DNA of 40,638 nucleotides, taken from Candidatus Nanopelagicales bacterium (GTDB taxonomy: Bacteria > Actinomycetota > Actinomycetes > S36-B12 > UBA5976). The DNA lies in contig JAEMSA010000010.1 in NCBI GenBank assembly GCA_016463095.1, forward strand, positions 1 to 40,638, read 5' to 3'. The notes under the pieces are model-generated. The model did not search any database. It was not told the origin of the DNA and saw nothing but the letters and a program-made list of their open reading frames with translations. The position numbers and the translations under genes are program-made. The first letter of the stretch is position 1. The number at the start of each line of letters is the position of its first letter. Positions 19,203 through 28,626 of the stretch are shown here, one piece after another.

Positions 19203-19985
19203 GTGGCCAAAGCTAGAAAAAAATTTCCACCAGTACCAAAACATGCAAGTGGAATTAAACCCCCCGGAATTTCTTCTTCTTTTGTTCCCAATCACGTTGC
19301 AATTGTGATGGATGGAAATGGTCGTTGGGCCAAAGAAAGAGGATTACCTAGAACTGCCGGACACGAAGCTGGCGAATTAGCACTGTTAGATGCGGTTTAT
19401 GGGGCACTAGAAATTGGTGTTAAATACTTAACCGTTTATGCTTTTTCAACCGAAAATTGGAAAAGAAGTCCACAAGAAGTCAAATTCTTAATGAATTTCA
19501 ACAGAGAAGTAATTCATCGTCGCGTTGAAGAAATGAATCAATTTGGAATCAAAGTTCGCTGGTCAGGTAGACAAGCAAGACTATGGAAAAGTGTGCTCGA
19601 TGAATTAAAGAAAGCGGAAAGAAAAACTTCTAAAAACGATCAATTAACCCTCACCATGTGTGTGAATTATGGGGGCAGAGCAGAACTTGCTGATGCCATG
19701 GTTGAAATGGCCCAGGATGTAAAATCCAGAAAACTTAGACCCGAGTCAATTACAGAAAAGAAAATAAAAAAATATTTATATGAACCAACACTGCCTGATG
19801 TGGATTTATTTTTAAGAACTTCAGGAGAACAAAGAACCAGTAATTTCTTGTTATGGCAATCTGCTTATGCGGAGATGGTTTTTATGGACGTGTTATGGCC
19901 AGATTTTGATAGAAGACATTTATGGCAAGCAATAGAAATTTACGCCAAACGGGAACGACGATTTGGCGACGCCAAACCTAATTAA
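19203..19985 (+). CDS. uppS: isoprenyl transferase (undecaprenyl diphosphate synthase type)
   Basis: This cis-prenyltransferase of 260 residues extends farnesyl or geranyl diphosphate with isopentenyl units to give the lipid carrier for peptidoglycan. HVAIVMDGNGRWA (about residues 31-43), with catalytic Asp37, and the later DLFLRTSGEQRTSNFLLWQ and YAEMVFMDVLWPDF blocks are diagnostic. The GTG at 19203 follows the recO stop by two bases, the usual actinobacterial pair. Chain length, decaprenyl or undecaprenyl, cannot be told from sequence by eye. It converges with the ZIP gene across a three-base gap. Confidence 0.94.
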   Translation: MAKARKKFPPVPKHASGIKPPGISSSFVPNHVAIVMDGNGRWAKERGLPRTAGHEAGELALLDAVYGALEIGVKYLTVYAFSTENWKRSPQEVKFLMNFNREVIHRRVEEMNQFGIKVRWSGRQARLWKSVLDELKKAERKTSKNDQLTLTMCVNYGGRAELADAMVEMAQDVKSRKLRPESITEKKIKKYLYEPTLPDVDLFLRTSGEQRTSNFLLWQSAYAEMVFMDVLWPDFDRRHLWQAIEIYAKRERRFGDAKPN

Positions 19986-19988
19986 AAA

Positions 19989-20732
19989 TTATTCACCAAT
20001 ATTGCCCACGATTAACCACATCGCCAGGACTCCAACAATGGTGGCAAGCATGGTCAATCTTGAAGGATGTCGAGAATGAGCTTCTGGCAAAATATGTGAA
20101 GTAGCCAGATAAATAACAAATCCTGAAAACACAGCCAAATATATTCCCACAGATTGATCACTTAAGGTAATAAAACTGCCTACCGCGGCACCAGAAATTC
20201 GCATCACTGCATCTACACCTAATAATAAAAATGACGACTTTTTCCACGCACCACTCTTAATTAATAACGAAACAGTATTTAAACCATCACTAAAAGCGTG
20301 TGCCAGTAACGCAATAAAAACAGTCAAACCTAAAGCTCTACTTACTTGAAAAGAAATACCCAAAGCAACACCATCAAGGAATACATGACCAGCCATTCCT
20401 AGTGCACCTAAACCACCGGCAACATTGACTGGATGTTTGTGGTCATGACCATAATCTGATTCGGTGGCATCATGAGAACCAAATAATTTTTCGGCAAAAT
20501 GTAAACTCAAAAATCCAAGTACTAAGGCAAGAGAAACAATTTGAACACCACCAAAAGTGGATGTATTCATCACAAAAATTTCAGGAAGTAAATCAAATGC
20601 CACTAAACCAAGTAGCAGTCCACCAGAAAGCCCCAGAACCAAATGCAAGCGATCTTTACCTTTAAGAGCTAAATATCCACCCGATAGCGTAGCCACAACT
20701 GTTACTGCAGCCAACGAAATAGACAGGTTCAT
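19989..20732 (-). CDS. ZIP family metal transporter
   Basis: The 247-residue membrane protein shows the ZIP signature in two places: GHVFLDGVALGISF near the middle and LAHAFSDGLNTVS shortly after, giving the buried metal-binding His, Asp and Asn residues. A histidine-rich cytoplasmic loop (YGHDHKH, around residue 95-101) is also typical. There are about eight membrane segments. The family imports zinc or other divalent cations. In Mycobacterium the zinc regulators smtB and zur sit at about this place in the order, so a metal gene here is plausible, though a regulator is not seen. The metal itself cannot be assigned. Confidence 0.87.
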   Translation of the reverse strand: MNLSISLAAVTVVATLSGGYLALKGKDRLHLVLGLSGGLLLGLVAFDLLPEIFVMNTSTFGGVQIVSLALVLGFLSLHFAEKLFGSHDATESDYGHDHKHPVNVAGGLGALGMAGHVFLDGVALGISFQVSRALGLTVFIALLAHAFSDGLNTVSLLIKSGAWKKSSFLLLGVDAVMRISGAAVGSFITLSDQSVGIYLAVFSGFVIYLATSHILPEAHSRHPSRLTMLATIVGVLAMWLIVGNIGE

Positions 20733-20772
20733 AAATTACAACCTAACCTACGGCTCTTCAGCCCGATATCAC

Positions 20773-21066
20773 CTAGAAGCGACTAAAGGCAGTGTAGAAA
20801 ATAAGTACGGCAACTAGTACGCGAAGGACTCGAGAAGATCTAGTTAGTAAAGGCCAACTTAAAGCCAACAACCAAACCAAAATTAAGCCTATAAAAATTA
20901 AGGCAAAGAACCCGATCCATAAACCTGGAGATTGGTTTGGGTTAGCCAATAAACCAATCAGCAGGACAATTGTTAGCAACACCGGAAGTACCCAGCGAGG
21001 AAGAGCATGAATTCTCACTAAATAGGGGGCACTAGCTTTTTCTAGTTTTTGTCTGAACGAAGTCAT
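20773..21066 (-). CDS. small membrane protein, DUF6703-like
   Basis: A protein of about 97 residues with a basic N-terminus (FRQKLEKASAPYLVRIHALP), the RWVLPVLL motif and three hydrophobic segments (about 29-42, 51-70, 83-95). It resembles DUF6703 proteins of actinobacteria, which have no known function. ATG 21066 is used; GTG 21072 two codons upstream is an alternative with a weak GAAAG site. The gene is divergent from the monooxygenase-like gene and lies about 40 bases upstream of the ZIP gene on the same strand. Confidence 0.65.
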   Translation of the reverse strand: MTSFRQKLEKASAPYLVRIHALPRWVLPVLLTIVLLIGLLANPNQSPGLWIGFFALIFIGLILVWLLALSWPLLTRSSRVLRVLVAVLIFYTAFSRF

Positions 21067-21111
21067 TCTCACTCACACTTTCATAACTGGGTTACCTCTA
21101 GTGTGGCGGAT

Positions 21112-21435
21112 ATGTTCGTGATAACCAGGCATCAACCAGCAAACCTGCAAGATTTTCTAAAAGATATTAAAAAAATGGTTCAAGGATTGTCTCTGGAACC
21201 AGGATTTATTGAAATCTTGGCAGGCAGATCACCAGATGATGCAACAACTTTGGTTGTTGTTCAAAAATGGGATTCCATCGGTAATGCTCGCAGGGCAATT
21301 AATTCCGGCAAGAACCGCATGGAGGTTTGGCCGGTTATGTCGAGTGCTCAAGATGAACCAACCATGTTTGAAACATTATTTGAGTTCAAGGATGGGTTTG
21401 GAACTGAATTTGAATCGGTGCTTAACCAAGATTAA
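21112..21435 (+). CDS. antibiotic biosynthesis monooxygenase (ABM) domain protein
   Basis: A soluble protein of 107 residues with the ferredoxin-like ABM/dimeric alpha-beta barrel pattern: MFVITRHQP as the first strand, PGFIEILAGRSPDDATTLVVVQKW as the central strand pair and MFETLFEFKD near the end. Such proteins range from heme-degrading to quinone monooxygenases and many have no enzymatic role. The longer frame that opens at 21049 adds a His/Ser-rich leader without family support, so the ATG at 21112 is preferred. It lies just before glyS, a place where actinobacteria often have such a gene. Confidence 0.68.
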   Translation: MFVITRHQPANLQDFLKDIKKMVQGLSLEPGFIEILAGRSPDDATTLVVVQKWDSIGNARRAINSGKNRMEVWPVMSSAQDEPTMFETLFEFKDGFGTEFESVLNQD

Positions 21436-21496
21436 TTAAGTCTTTAAGTAGGCTGAAGGTTCACTACTTATATACACAAAAAGGGGAAGACCTGTC

Positions 21497-22876
21497 ATGG
21501 CCGCTGATCGAGTGGAAGCCATAGTCAATTTGGCTAAACGTCGCGGTTTTGTTTACCCATCAAGTGAAATTTATGGTGGAACACGTTCTGCTTGGGATTA
21601 TGGTCCATTAGGTGTGGCATTAAAAGACAATGTTCGAAATCAATGGTGGCAAACAATTGTTAGATCAAGAGAAGATGTGGTGGGACTTGATTCCTCAGTA
21701 ATTCTTGCTTCTCAAGTTTGGCAAGCCTCAGGCCACGTTGAAGCATTTGTTGATCCATTAACCGAATGCAAACAGTGTCACAAAAGATATAGAGCTGATC
21801 AATTAATTGAAGCCTATGTTACGAAAAATAAAAAAGAACCAGCAAATGGTTTAGCAGATATTGCTTGTGCAAATTGTGGTACTCGTGGACAATTTACAGA
21901 AGAAAAAATGTTTAATGGCATGCTTCGCACCCACATCGGAGTTACAGAAGATGATGGCGCACTTCATTATTTGAGACCAGAAACAGCTCAAGGAATATTT
22001 GTTAACTTTAATAACGTACTTACATCCTCTCGAAAGAAACCACCTTTTGGTATTGCTCAAGTTGGTAAAGCTTTTAGAAATGAAATCACTCCAGGTAATT
22101 TTATTTTCAGAACAAGAGAATTTGAGCAAATGGAATTGGAATACTTTGTTAAACCAGGAGAAGATGAGAAATGGCATGAATACTGGTTAGAACAAAGGTG
22201 GAATTGGTATGTGGATTTGGGAATAAAACCAGAAAACTTAAGAAAATTTGAACATCCAAAAGAAAAACTTTCCCATTATGCGAAAAGAACTGTGGATATT
22301 GAATACAAATTTGAATTTGCAGGTTCAGAATGGGCAGAACTAGAAGGCGTTGCCAACAGGACCGATTATGATTTAAAGACTCACAGTCAAGCAAGTGGTA
22401 CAGATCTTAATTTCTTTGATCAAGAAAATAATGAAAAATATATTCCTTATGTAATTGAACCTTCAGCAGGATTAACCAGAGCAGTGTTAGCTTTTCTACT
22501 TGATGCCTACGATGAAGACGAAGCACCTAATTCAAAAGGTGGAGTAGACAAAAGAACAGTATTAAGACTTGATCCAAGACTTGCTCCTATTAAAGTTGCA
22601 GTTTTACCTTTATCAAGAGATGAAAAGTTAAGTCCGGTGGCAAAAGAAATTGCCCAAGAATTGAGAAAAAAATATATGGTGGAATTTGATGATTCAGGTG
22701 CTATTGGTCGAAGATATAGAAGAGCAGATGAAATTGGAACACCATTTGCTGTCACAGTTGATTTTGAAACTTTAGATGATAAAAGTGTCACAATTAGAGA
22801 TAGAGACAGCATGGAACAGGTAAGAGTTCCCATAGCAGAATTGCCAAATTGGTTAGGTTCTCGTTTACCTGCGTAA
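21497..22876 (+). CDS. glyS: glycyl-tRNA synthetase (single-chain class II type)
   Basis: This is the alpha2-type enzyme of 459 residues that charges tRNA-Gly. The opening [14 protein letters not shown] and WDYGPLGV segments, the motif 2 region [17 protein letters not shown], the [14 protein letters not shown] motif 3 region and a C-terminal anticodon-binding domain (from about residue 370) are clear. Two zinc-type cysteine pairs occur around residues 92-95 and 126-129. The ATG has AAGGGGAAG a few bases upstream. A weak promoter-like pair may lie between 21436 and 21490, but it is not convincing. Confidence 0.97.
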   Translation: MAADRVEAIVNLAKRRGFVYPSSEIYGGTRSAWDYGPLGVALKDNVRNQWWQTIVRSREDVVGLDSSVILASQVWQASGHVEAFVDPLTECKQCHKRYRADQLIEAYVTKNKKEPANGLADIACANCGTRGQFTEEKMFNGMLRTHIGVTEDDGALHYLRPETAQGIFVNFNNVLTSSRKKPPFGIAQVGKAFRNEITPGNFIFRTREFEQMELEYFVKPGEDEKWHEYWLEQRWNWYVDLGIKPENLRKFEHPKEKLSHYAKRTVDIEYKFEFAGSEWAELEGVANRTDYDLKTHSQASGTDLNFFDQENNEKYIPYVIEPSAGLTRAVLAFLLDAYDEDEAPNSKGGVDKRTVLRLDPRLAPIKVAVLPLSRDEKLSPVAKEIAQELRKKYMVEFDDSGAIGRRYRRADEIGTPFAVTVDFETLDDKSVTIRDRDSMEQVRVPIAELPNWLGSRLPA

Positions 22877-22889
22877 AATAGTTTTACCT

Positions 22890-24050
22890 ATGTCTTTACA
22901 AACCTCAAGATTCGAAGTTGATCCTCCTGTTGTGCTTGCCCCTATGGCAGGAATAACCAATCAGGCATTTAGAAGACTTTGTCGTGAATATGGGGCTGGG
23001 CTTTATGTAAGTGAAATGGTGACTAGTCGAGCACTCATTGAAAGATCTCCTGAAACTATTCGCATGGTTACACCAGATCCTGATGAACAAATTAGAAGTG
23101 TGCAACTTTATGGAGTAGATCCAGAAGTTATGTCAAAAGCAGTCGAGATGCTAATTAGAGAAGATAGAGCAGATCATATTGATTTGAACATGGGTTGCCC
23201 AGTTCCAAAAGTTACTAAAAAAGGCGGGGGAGCAGCACTTCCTTGGAAACAAGATTTATTTAAAGCAATTTTAGAAAGTGCGGTGAACACTTCAAATAAA
23301 ATAACTAGCGAATTAGGTGTAAAAAAAGTTCCCGTCACTGTAAAAATGCGTATGGGAATTGATGATGAGCATTTGACTTATATTGAAGCAGGAAAAATTG
23401 CAGCAAAGGCAGGTGTTACTTGGGTTGCCTTACATGCTCGAACAGCTGAACAAATGTATTCAGGTAAAGCTCGTTGGCAAGCCATTAAAACTTTGGTTGA
23501 GGAGTTAAAAGAATTCAATGTTCCAGTACTTGGCAATGGTGACATTTGGTCTGCTCAAGATGCCTTAGCAATGGTTAAGGAAACAGGTTGTGCAGGTGTG
23601 GTGGTTGGTCGAGGTTGCTTAGGAAGACCATGGTTATTTGGACAACTGGCAGCTGCTTTTGCTGGCAAAGAAATCCCTAAAGATCCTGGTTTAGAAGTAG
23701 TTTCACAAATCATTAAACGACATGCAGTTTTATTGTGTGAACTATATGGCGAATACAAAGGCATTAGAGACATCAGAAAACATATGGCTTGGTACTTAAA
23801 AGGATTCTCGGTGGGGAATCAATTAAGAACTTCATTGGCAATGGTTGAAAGTTTAGACAACTTAGATTTCTTGTTAGCAAAATTAGATATCAATCAAGCT
23901 TTTCCTGAAATTGTAGTTGATAAACCTCGCGGCAGAGTAGGTTCTCAAAAGAAAGTTTCCCTTCCACATAATTGGCTAAACAGTAGAAGTATTGAAAAGA
24001 ATGAAGTTAAAGATCTTCGAGAAGCTGAATTGTCTGTAAGTGGTGGTTAG
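22890..24050 (+). CDS. dusB: tRNA-dihydrouridine synthase (DusB type)
   Basis: The flavoprotein reduces uridines in the D-loop of tRNAs with NADPH. The 386-residue protein is a TIM barrel beginning VVLAPMAGITNQAFRRL, with the catalytic cysteine in NMGCPVPKV (Cys103) and the later ARTAEQMYSGKARW loop. The C-terminal helical domain follows. Length and motifs favour DusB rather than DusA. It starts 13 bases after glyS and ends directly at the next start, so it belongs to a glyS-dusB-ydcF-dgt-dnaG series. Confidence 0.93.
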   Translation: MSLQTSRFEVDPPVVLAPMAGITNQAFRRLCREYGAGLYVSEMVTSRALIERSPETIRMVTPDPDEQIRSVQLYGVDPEVMSKAVEMLIREDRADHIDLNMGCPVPKVTKKGGGAALPWKQDLFKAILESAVNTSNKITSELGVKKVPVTVKMRMGIDDEHLTYIEAGKIAAKAGVTWVALHARTAEQMYSGKARWQAIKTLVEELKEFNVPVLGNGDIWSAQDALAMVKETGCAGVVVGRGCLGRPWLFGQLAAAFAGKEIPKDPGLEVVSQIIKRHAVLLCELYGEYKGIRDIRKHMAWYLKGFSVGNQLRTSLAMVESLDNLDFLLAKLDINQAFPEIVVDKPRGRVGSQKKVSLPHNWLNSRSIEKNEVKDLREAELSVSGG

Positions 24051-24683
24051 ATGTTTGGAATAATCAAATTGTTGTTCAAATTAATTCGGTGGGTAATTAC
24101 CATAATTTTTATTGGGGCAATAGTTTTTGTGGGATATAACGCTTATGGAGTATGGACTAGTTCTAAATTAGATCAAAGAGATAAATCAGATGCAATAATT
24201 GTTTTAGGAGCTGCTCAATTTGATGGGGATCCATCACCAGTTTTTAGTAATCGTTTAGACCATGCTTTAGAACTCTACAAGGAGGAAGTTTCTCCTCTCA
24301 TAATTACTGTAGGTGGGAAACAACAAGGAGATAGATTCACAGAAGCAGAAGCCGGATTTAACTATTTAAACAAATCAATTAAAAAGAACAACTTAACAGC
24401 AATCACAGATGGCAAAGACACTTTAGAAAGTTTTGAATTAATTAGAAATGAATTTCCTGATTTAAAGAGTGTAACGATAGTAAGTGATCCAGCGCATTTA
24501 TGGAGAAGTCATCTTATGGCCCAAAATTTAGGTTTTGAAACAAATTTGTCTGGCACTCAAGAAGGTCCGGGCAGTGAACTAAGTAATTCATATCTGGTAA
24601 GAGAACTTGCTTCAACTCTTCGTTATGAGTTCAAGCGACATTTTGAAAGTCAGTGGTCTTTACTAAGGTCAATAGTGTTATGA
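24051..24683 (+). CDS. YdcF family (DUF218) protein
   Basis: The 210-residue protein has one N-terminal membrane segment (about residues 3-30), then a soluble domain with SDAIIVLGAAQFDGDPSPVFSNRL and ITVGGKQQGDRFTEAEAG, the hallmark of DUF218/YdcF. Relatives include the SanA and ElyC proteins linked to envelope integrity; the biochemical activity is not established. The ATG directly abuts the dusB stop, and its own stop overlaps the dgt start by four bases (ATGA). Confidence 0.83.
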   Translation: MFGIIKLLFKLIRWVITIIFIGAIVFVGYNAYGVWTSSKLDQRDKSDAIIVLGAAQFDGDPSPVFSNRLDHALELYKEEVSPLIITVGGKQQGDRFTEAEAGFNYLNKSIKKNNLTAITDGKDTLESFELIRNEFPDLKSVTIVSDPAHLWRSHLMAQNLGFETNLSGTQEGPGSELSNSYLVRELASTLRYEFKRHFESQWSLLRSIVL

Positions 24684-25918
24684 CATTTCAAGACGATCAA
24701 TTATCTCCCGGATATAACCAATTTGACGAAGAAAGATTTGTTACCGAATTACCTAAACGCCACGGCAGAAGAGCATTTGCCCGAGATAAAGCCAGAGTTT
24801 TACATTCAGCAGGGTTAAGAAGACTAGCGGCTAAAACTCAAATGATGTCTGCTGGTGCAGATGATTTTCCGCGCACCAGACTTACGCATACTTTGGAAGT
24901 TGCACAAATTGGTCGAGAACTTGGTGAGGCATTAGGTTGCGATCCTGATTTAGTTGAAACAGCTTGTTTAGTTCATGACTTAGGACATCCACCATTTGGG
25001 CATAACGGAGAAGAAGCTTTACACAAAGCATCTTTAGATATTGGTGGTTTTGAAGGAAATGCTCAAACATTTAGATTACTAACCCGACTTGAATCAAAAA
25101 CAATTCGTGATGGCAGATCTCTGGGTTTAAATTTAACTCGAGCAACTCTTGATGCCGCCACAAAATATCCTTGGGAATTTGATGGTAAAAATCCTAAATT
25201 TGGTTATTACCAAGAAGATAAGGAAATATTTGATTGGGTTAGATTAGAAGTTAAGAGTCAAGGCAAAGTATTTGAAGCCCAAGTCATGGATATTGCAGAT
25301 GACATTGCATATAGTGTTCACGATATTGAAGATGCCATTTATGGTCAACATTTCAGCCCATTAGCACTTGATTCTGAACCAGAATTTAAAGAAGTTGTAA
25401 AACTTGCTGCAAAAGAATATGCCTCTGAAATTGATGAAAGTATTTTAAGTAAAGCACTAAATTCATTAATCAACCAAAGTTGGTGGGTGAAATCCTTTAC
25501 CGCCACACAAGTCGATATGGCTTCATTAAAAAACATGACTAGTCATCTAATCGGTAAATTTACCGAAGAAATAGAACAAGCCACAAAATCTGGAAATAAG
25601 GAAAATAATTTAACAAGATATAACGCAAATTTAATAGTTCCTCTCGACACAAAAGCTCAAATTGCTGTCCTAAAATCAGTTGTTAATTTATTTGTGATGC
25701 AACGAAAAGGGGCGGCAGAAAATTATGCCAAAGAACAAGATTTGATTTTGAGTATTGTTGATGGATTACAAAATAATCCACTAAAACTTGATCCTCAGTT
25801 CAAACAGCAGTACGACAACGCTGAAAGTAGCAAGGAAGCCAAAAGAGCAGTGATTGACCAAGTTGCCAGCCTTACAGACTCTTCAGCAAGAAGACTTGCC
25901 CAAGAATTTGTAGGCTAA
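24680..25918 (+). CDS. dgt: deoxyguanosinetriphosphate triphosphohydrolase-like protein
   Basis: The enzyme splits dNTPs into nucleosides and triphosphate, lowering dNTP pools. The HD metal site is present: His70 in LTHTLEVAQIG and His99-Asp100 in LVHDLGHPPFGHNGEEAL, followed by VMDIADDIAYSVHDIEDA later. The 412 residues match the bacterial dGTPase-like family; its preferred nucleotide is not certain. I chose ATG 24680, which overlaps the ydcF stop as ATGA, over an upstream GTG at 24653 that lies inside ydcF. The dgt-dnaG pair is conserved in actinobacteria. Confidence 0.94.
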   Translation: MTFQDDQLSPGYNQFDEERFVTELPKRHGRRAFARDKARVLHSAGLRRLAAKTQMMSAGADDFPRTRLTHTLEVAQIGRELGEALGCDPDLVETACLVHDLGHPPFGHNGEEALHKASLDIGGFEGNAQTFRLLTRLESKTIRDGRSLGLNLTRATLDAATKYPWEFDGKNPKFGYYQEDKEIFDWVRLEVKSQGKVFEAQVMDIADDIAYSVHDIEDAIYGQHFSPLALDSEPEFKEVVKLAAKEYASEIDESILSKALNSLINQSWWVKSFTATQVDMASLKNMTSHLIGKFTEEIEQATKSGNKENNLTRYNANLIVPLDTKAQIAVLKSVVNLFVMQRKGAAENYAKEQDLILSIVDGLQNNPLKLDPQFKQQYDNAESSKEAKRAVIDQVASLTDSSARRLAQEFVG

Positions 25919-25923
25919 GACTC

Positions 25924-27759
25924 ATGTCAGGAAGAATCCGAAACGACGATGTAGTTTTAGTTCGTGAGCGCGCACGAATCGATGAAGTTGTTCGCGAACA
26001 CGTTTCTTTAAAAAGTGCTGGAGGAGCAAGCCTTAAAGGTTTGTGTCCTTTTCATGATGAAAAATCTCCTTCATTTCATGTCACACCTTCCAAAGGTTTT
26101 TGGTATTGCTTTGGCTGTGGAGAAGGCGGAGATGTTATTGGCTTCTTACAAAAAATTGAACATTTATCTTTTAGTGAAGTAGTTGAGAAATTAGCTGGTA
26201 AATATAACATCCAACTTCGCTATGACGAATCATCAAACAGATCAGGAATCAATACAGGTCAGCGCACCCGCATAGTTGAAGCAAACAAATTAGCAGCTGA
26301 ATTCTTTGTCCAAAATCTTAATTCTCCTGAAGCAGAAACAGGCAGAAAATTCTTAACTGAACGTGGCTTTGATAAAGCGGCAGCCCACAAATTTGGTGTT
26401 GGCTATGCCCTTAAAGGTTGGGATTCTTTAACTAATCATTTGAAACAAAAAGGTTTCACTGACACAGAACTCACTTTGGCAGGATTATCAGTAGCAGGAC
26501 AGCGCGGAGTTTATGATCGCTTCCGAGGAAGATTAACTTGGCCAATTAGAGATGCCAGTGGTGATGTGGTCGGATTTGGTGCACGAAGACTTTATGACGA
26601 TGACCAAGGCCCAAAATATTTAAACACTCCAGAAACCCCTGTTTACAAAAAAAGCCAAGTTTTATACGGAATCGATTTGGCGAGAAAAGAAATTGCATCT
26701 AGTAAACAAGCTGTGATTGTGGAGGGTTACACAGATGTGATGGCTTGTCATTTGTCTGGGGTCACTACGGCTGTTGCAACTTGTGGAACTGCATTTGGTG
26801 ATGATCATGCTCGAGTATTAAGACGATTCTTAATGGATCAAGAACAATTGCGTGGAGAAATAATTTATACCTTTGATGGTGACGAAGCAGGAAGAAAAGC
26901 TGCCCTAAAAGCATTCAATCTAGATCAATCATTTGTGGCTCAGACTTTTGTGGCAGTGGAATCAAGTGGATTAGATCCTTGCGAACTAAGACAAAAAAGT
27001 GGCAATGATGCAATAGTTGCCCTTGTTAAGTCAAGAGTTCCTTTGTTTGAATTCGTAATTAAATCCACAATTGCAAGCTTTGACTTAAATACAGCCGAAG
27101 GCAGAGTTTCAGCACTAAGAGCAGCAGCACCAGTTGTGGCTGGGATTAAAGATGTTGCATTAAGACCTGAATACACCAGAATGCTTGCCGGTTGGTTAGG
27201 TGCTGATTCAAACACCGTAGTTCAAGCTGTTGGTACTGCAACTAATTCTCGAAGCAGAATAAGTTTAGAAGTAGAAGCAAATAAGCCAGAGAAAAAAGAA
27301 ATGCTGCAAGACACCGTTGAAACTTCAATGGAACGTGAATGTTTGAAGCTAACCTTCCAATTCTCAGATTTAGTAAAAACCTGGTTTGCTCAGTTAACGC
27401 CTGATTGTTTTTCACATCAAAAATACCGAGAAATATTTGAATCAATCTTAAGTTCCGAACTAAATGAAATATCTGCAAATACAGCCCATGACGCAACTGA
27501 AGATGAAGAACAAAGGGCATTAATTGCAGCACTATCGGTTGAAGAATTCAAAGCCAATGTCGAACCAAGATATGTTGATTCTGTTTTCGCCAGGGTACTT
27601 GAAATAAATGCGGGTAGGACTATTGCAGATTTGAAGAGCCAATTGCAAAGACTTGATCCTGCAACACAAAATCAAGAGCATGATCGCATGTTCCAACAAC
27701 TCTTGAGTATCGAAGAATTTCGAAGGGCTTTGAGAGAGCAATCTCTGGGCACTTCGTGA
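25924..27759 (+). CDS. dnaG: DNA primase DnaG
   Basis: DnaG makes RNA primers for the replication fork. The 611-residue protein begins with a CHC2 zinc finger (Cys41, His44, Cys62, Cys65). The TOPRIM centre shows VIVEGYTDVMA and TFDGDEAGRKA with the catalytic acidic residues. A C-terminal helicase-interaction region follows from about residue 450. Start ATG at 25924 follows dgt by five bases. Its neighbours dgt and tRNA-Asn are the same as in Mycobacterium. Length is normal. Confidence 0.97.
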   Translation: MSGRIRNDDVVLVRERARIDEVVREHVSLKSAGGASLKGLCPFHDEKSPSFHVTPSKGFWYCFGCGEGGDVIGFLQKIEHLSFSEVVEKLAGKYNIQLRYDESSNRSGINTGQRTRIVEANKLAAEFFVQNLNSPEAETGRKFLTERGFDKAAAHKFGVGYALKGWDSLTNHLKQKGFTDTELTLAGLSVAGQRGVYDRFRGRLTWPIRDASGDVVGFGARRLYDDDQGPKYLNTPETPVYKKSQVLYGIDLARKEIASSKQAVIVEGYTDVMACHLSGVTTAVATCGTAFGDDHARVLRRFLMDQEQLRGEIIYTFDGDEAGRKAALKAFNLDQSFVAQTFVAVESSGLDPCELRQKSGNDAIVALVKSRVPLFEFVIKSTIASFDLNTAEGRVSALRAAAPVVAGIKDVALRPEYTRMLAGWLGADSNTVVQAVGTATNSRSRISLEVEANKPEKKEMLQDTVETSMERECLKLTFQFSDLVKTWFAQLTPDCFSHQKYREIFESILSSELNEISANTAHDATEDEEQRALIAALSVEEFKANVEPRYVDSVFARVLEINAGRTIADLKSQLQRLDPATQNQEHDRMFQQLLSIEEFRRALREQSLGTS

Positions 27760-27820
27760 GTAACCTCAAGAGAGCAAAATTCTGTCTTCTTGGTAAGTTT
27801 GCATTCGCGTTAAAAGTCAT

Positions 27821-27893
27821 TCCCGCATAGCTCAATTGGCAGAGCACTCGACTGTTAATCGAGTGGTTCCTGGTTCGAGTCCAGGTGCGGGAG
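27821..27893 (+). tRNA. tRNA-Asn (GTT)
   Basis: A complete cloverleaf of 73 bases: acceptor stem TCCCGCA with TGCGGGA, D stem GCTC with GAGC, anticodon stem CTCGA with TCGAG around the loop CTGTTAA (anticodon GTT), and T stem CCTGG with CCAGG around TTCGAGT. The discriminator base is G and CCA is not encoded. It marks the right end of the conserved core block; the accessory amine genes begin soon after it. Confidence 0.97.
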
Positions 27894-27918
27894 CTTCATT
27901 AAACCGAGAGTAACAAAA

Positions 27919-28626
27919 ATGAGTGGCACTATCGCCTTAGTCGGTTCAGGTGAATGGTTGCCTGTGATGTTGGATCTTGAAAGAGAATTACTAAACAATC
28001 AAAATCCTGTTTATGTACAACTTTCTACAGCCGCTGGTCAAGAAAGTCCAGCAAGACTTGAGCACTGGAAAAATTTAGCTCAAAATCAAGCAAAATCTTT
28101 GAGCGTGGAATCAAGATGGCTACCAGTTTTTGATCAAGAGTCTGCCAATAATCCTGAATTGGCAGAAAAAATAAAAGGCGCAGGACTAATTTATTTAAGT
28201 GGGGGAGACCCAACCTATTTAGCAGAAACCCTAAGAGATTCTCTAGTTTGGAAAGCAATTGTTAAGGAATGGGAAAATGGTGCATCTTTAGCAGGTTGCA
28301 GTGCCGGAGCAATGGCATTAACTACATGGGTACCAAAAATGAGAATCAAAATTGGGAAAAATAACGAAGATGTTAAAGGTTTAGGACTATTACCAAACAT
28401 CAGGGTAATTCCTCATTTTGATCGAATGCTTGGTTGGATTCCAGACATCATCACAAGATATTTACTAAACACTCCACCAGGAGTCACCCTGGTGGGAATT
28501 GATGAAAAGACAGCGCTTGTTGGTGGAATTAATAGTTGGATTGTAAATGGGGAACAGTCAGTTTGGGTATTAACTCATGATGGTCGTGAAGAATTTAAGC
28601 CAGGACAATCGCTAGTAACTAATTAA
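27919..28626 (+). CDS. peptidase S51 family protein (dipeptidase E/cyanophycinase-like)
   Basis: The 235-residue protein has the GCSAGA nucleophile elbow (Ser128) following SLA, and [14 protein letters not shown] near residues 92-105, both typical of S51 serine peptidases such as dipeptidase E and cyanophycinase. It is shorter than cyanophycinase proper and has no signal peptide, so it is probably cytoplasmic. The peptide substrate is unknown. It stands alone on the plus strand between tRNA-Asn and the amine operon, and its stop shares the bases TTAA with the stop of the convergent choline dehydrogenase gene. Confidence 0.78.
   Translation: MSGTIALVGSGEWLPVMLDLERELLNNQNPVYVQLSTAAGQESPARLEHWKNLAQNQAKSLSVESRWLPVFDQESANNPELAEKIKGAGLIYLSGGDPTYLAETLRDSLVWKAIVKEWENGASLAGCSAGAMALTTWVPKMRIKIGKNNEDVKGLGLLPNIRVIPHFDRMLGWIPDIITRYLLNTPPGVTLVGIDEKTALVGGINSWIVNGEQSVWVLTHDGREEFKPGQSLVTN

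Noticed and set aside
21436-21490. Promoter or T-box leader for glyS
   Set aside because: The 61-base gap is too short for a T-box and the promoter-like boxes (TTAAGT, TTATAT) match weakly.
27821-27893. tRNA-Asn as an attachment site with a flanking repeat
   Set aside because: I could find no copy of the tRNA 3' end elsewhere in the window and no integrase, so no attL/attR pair can be claimed.
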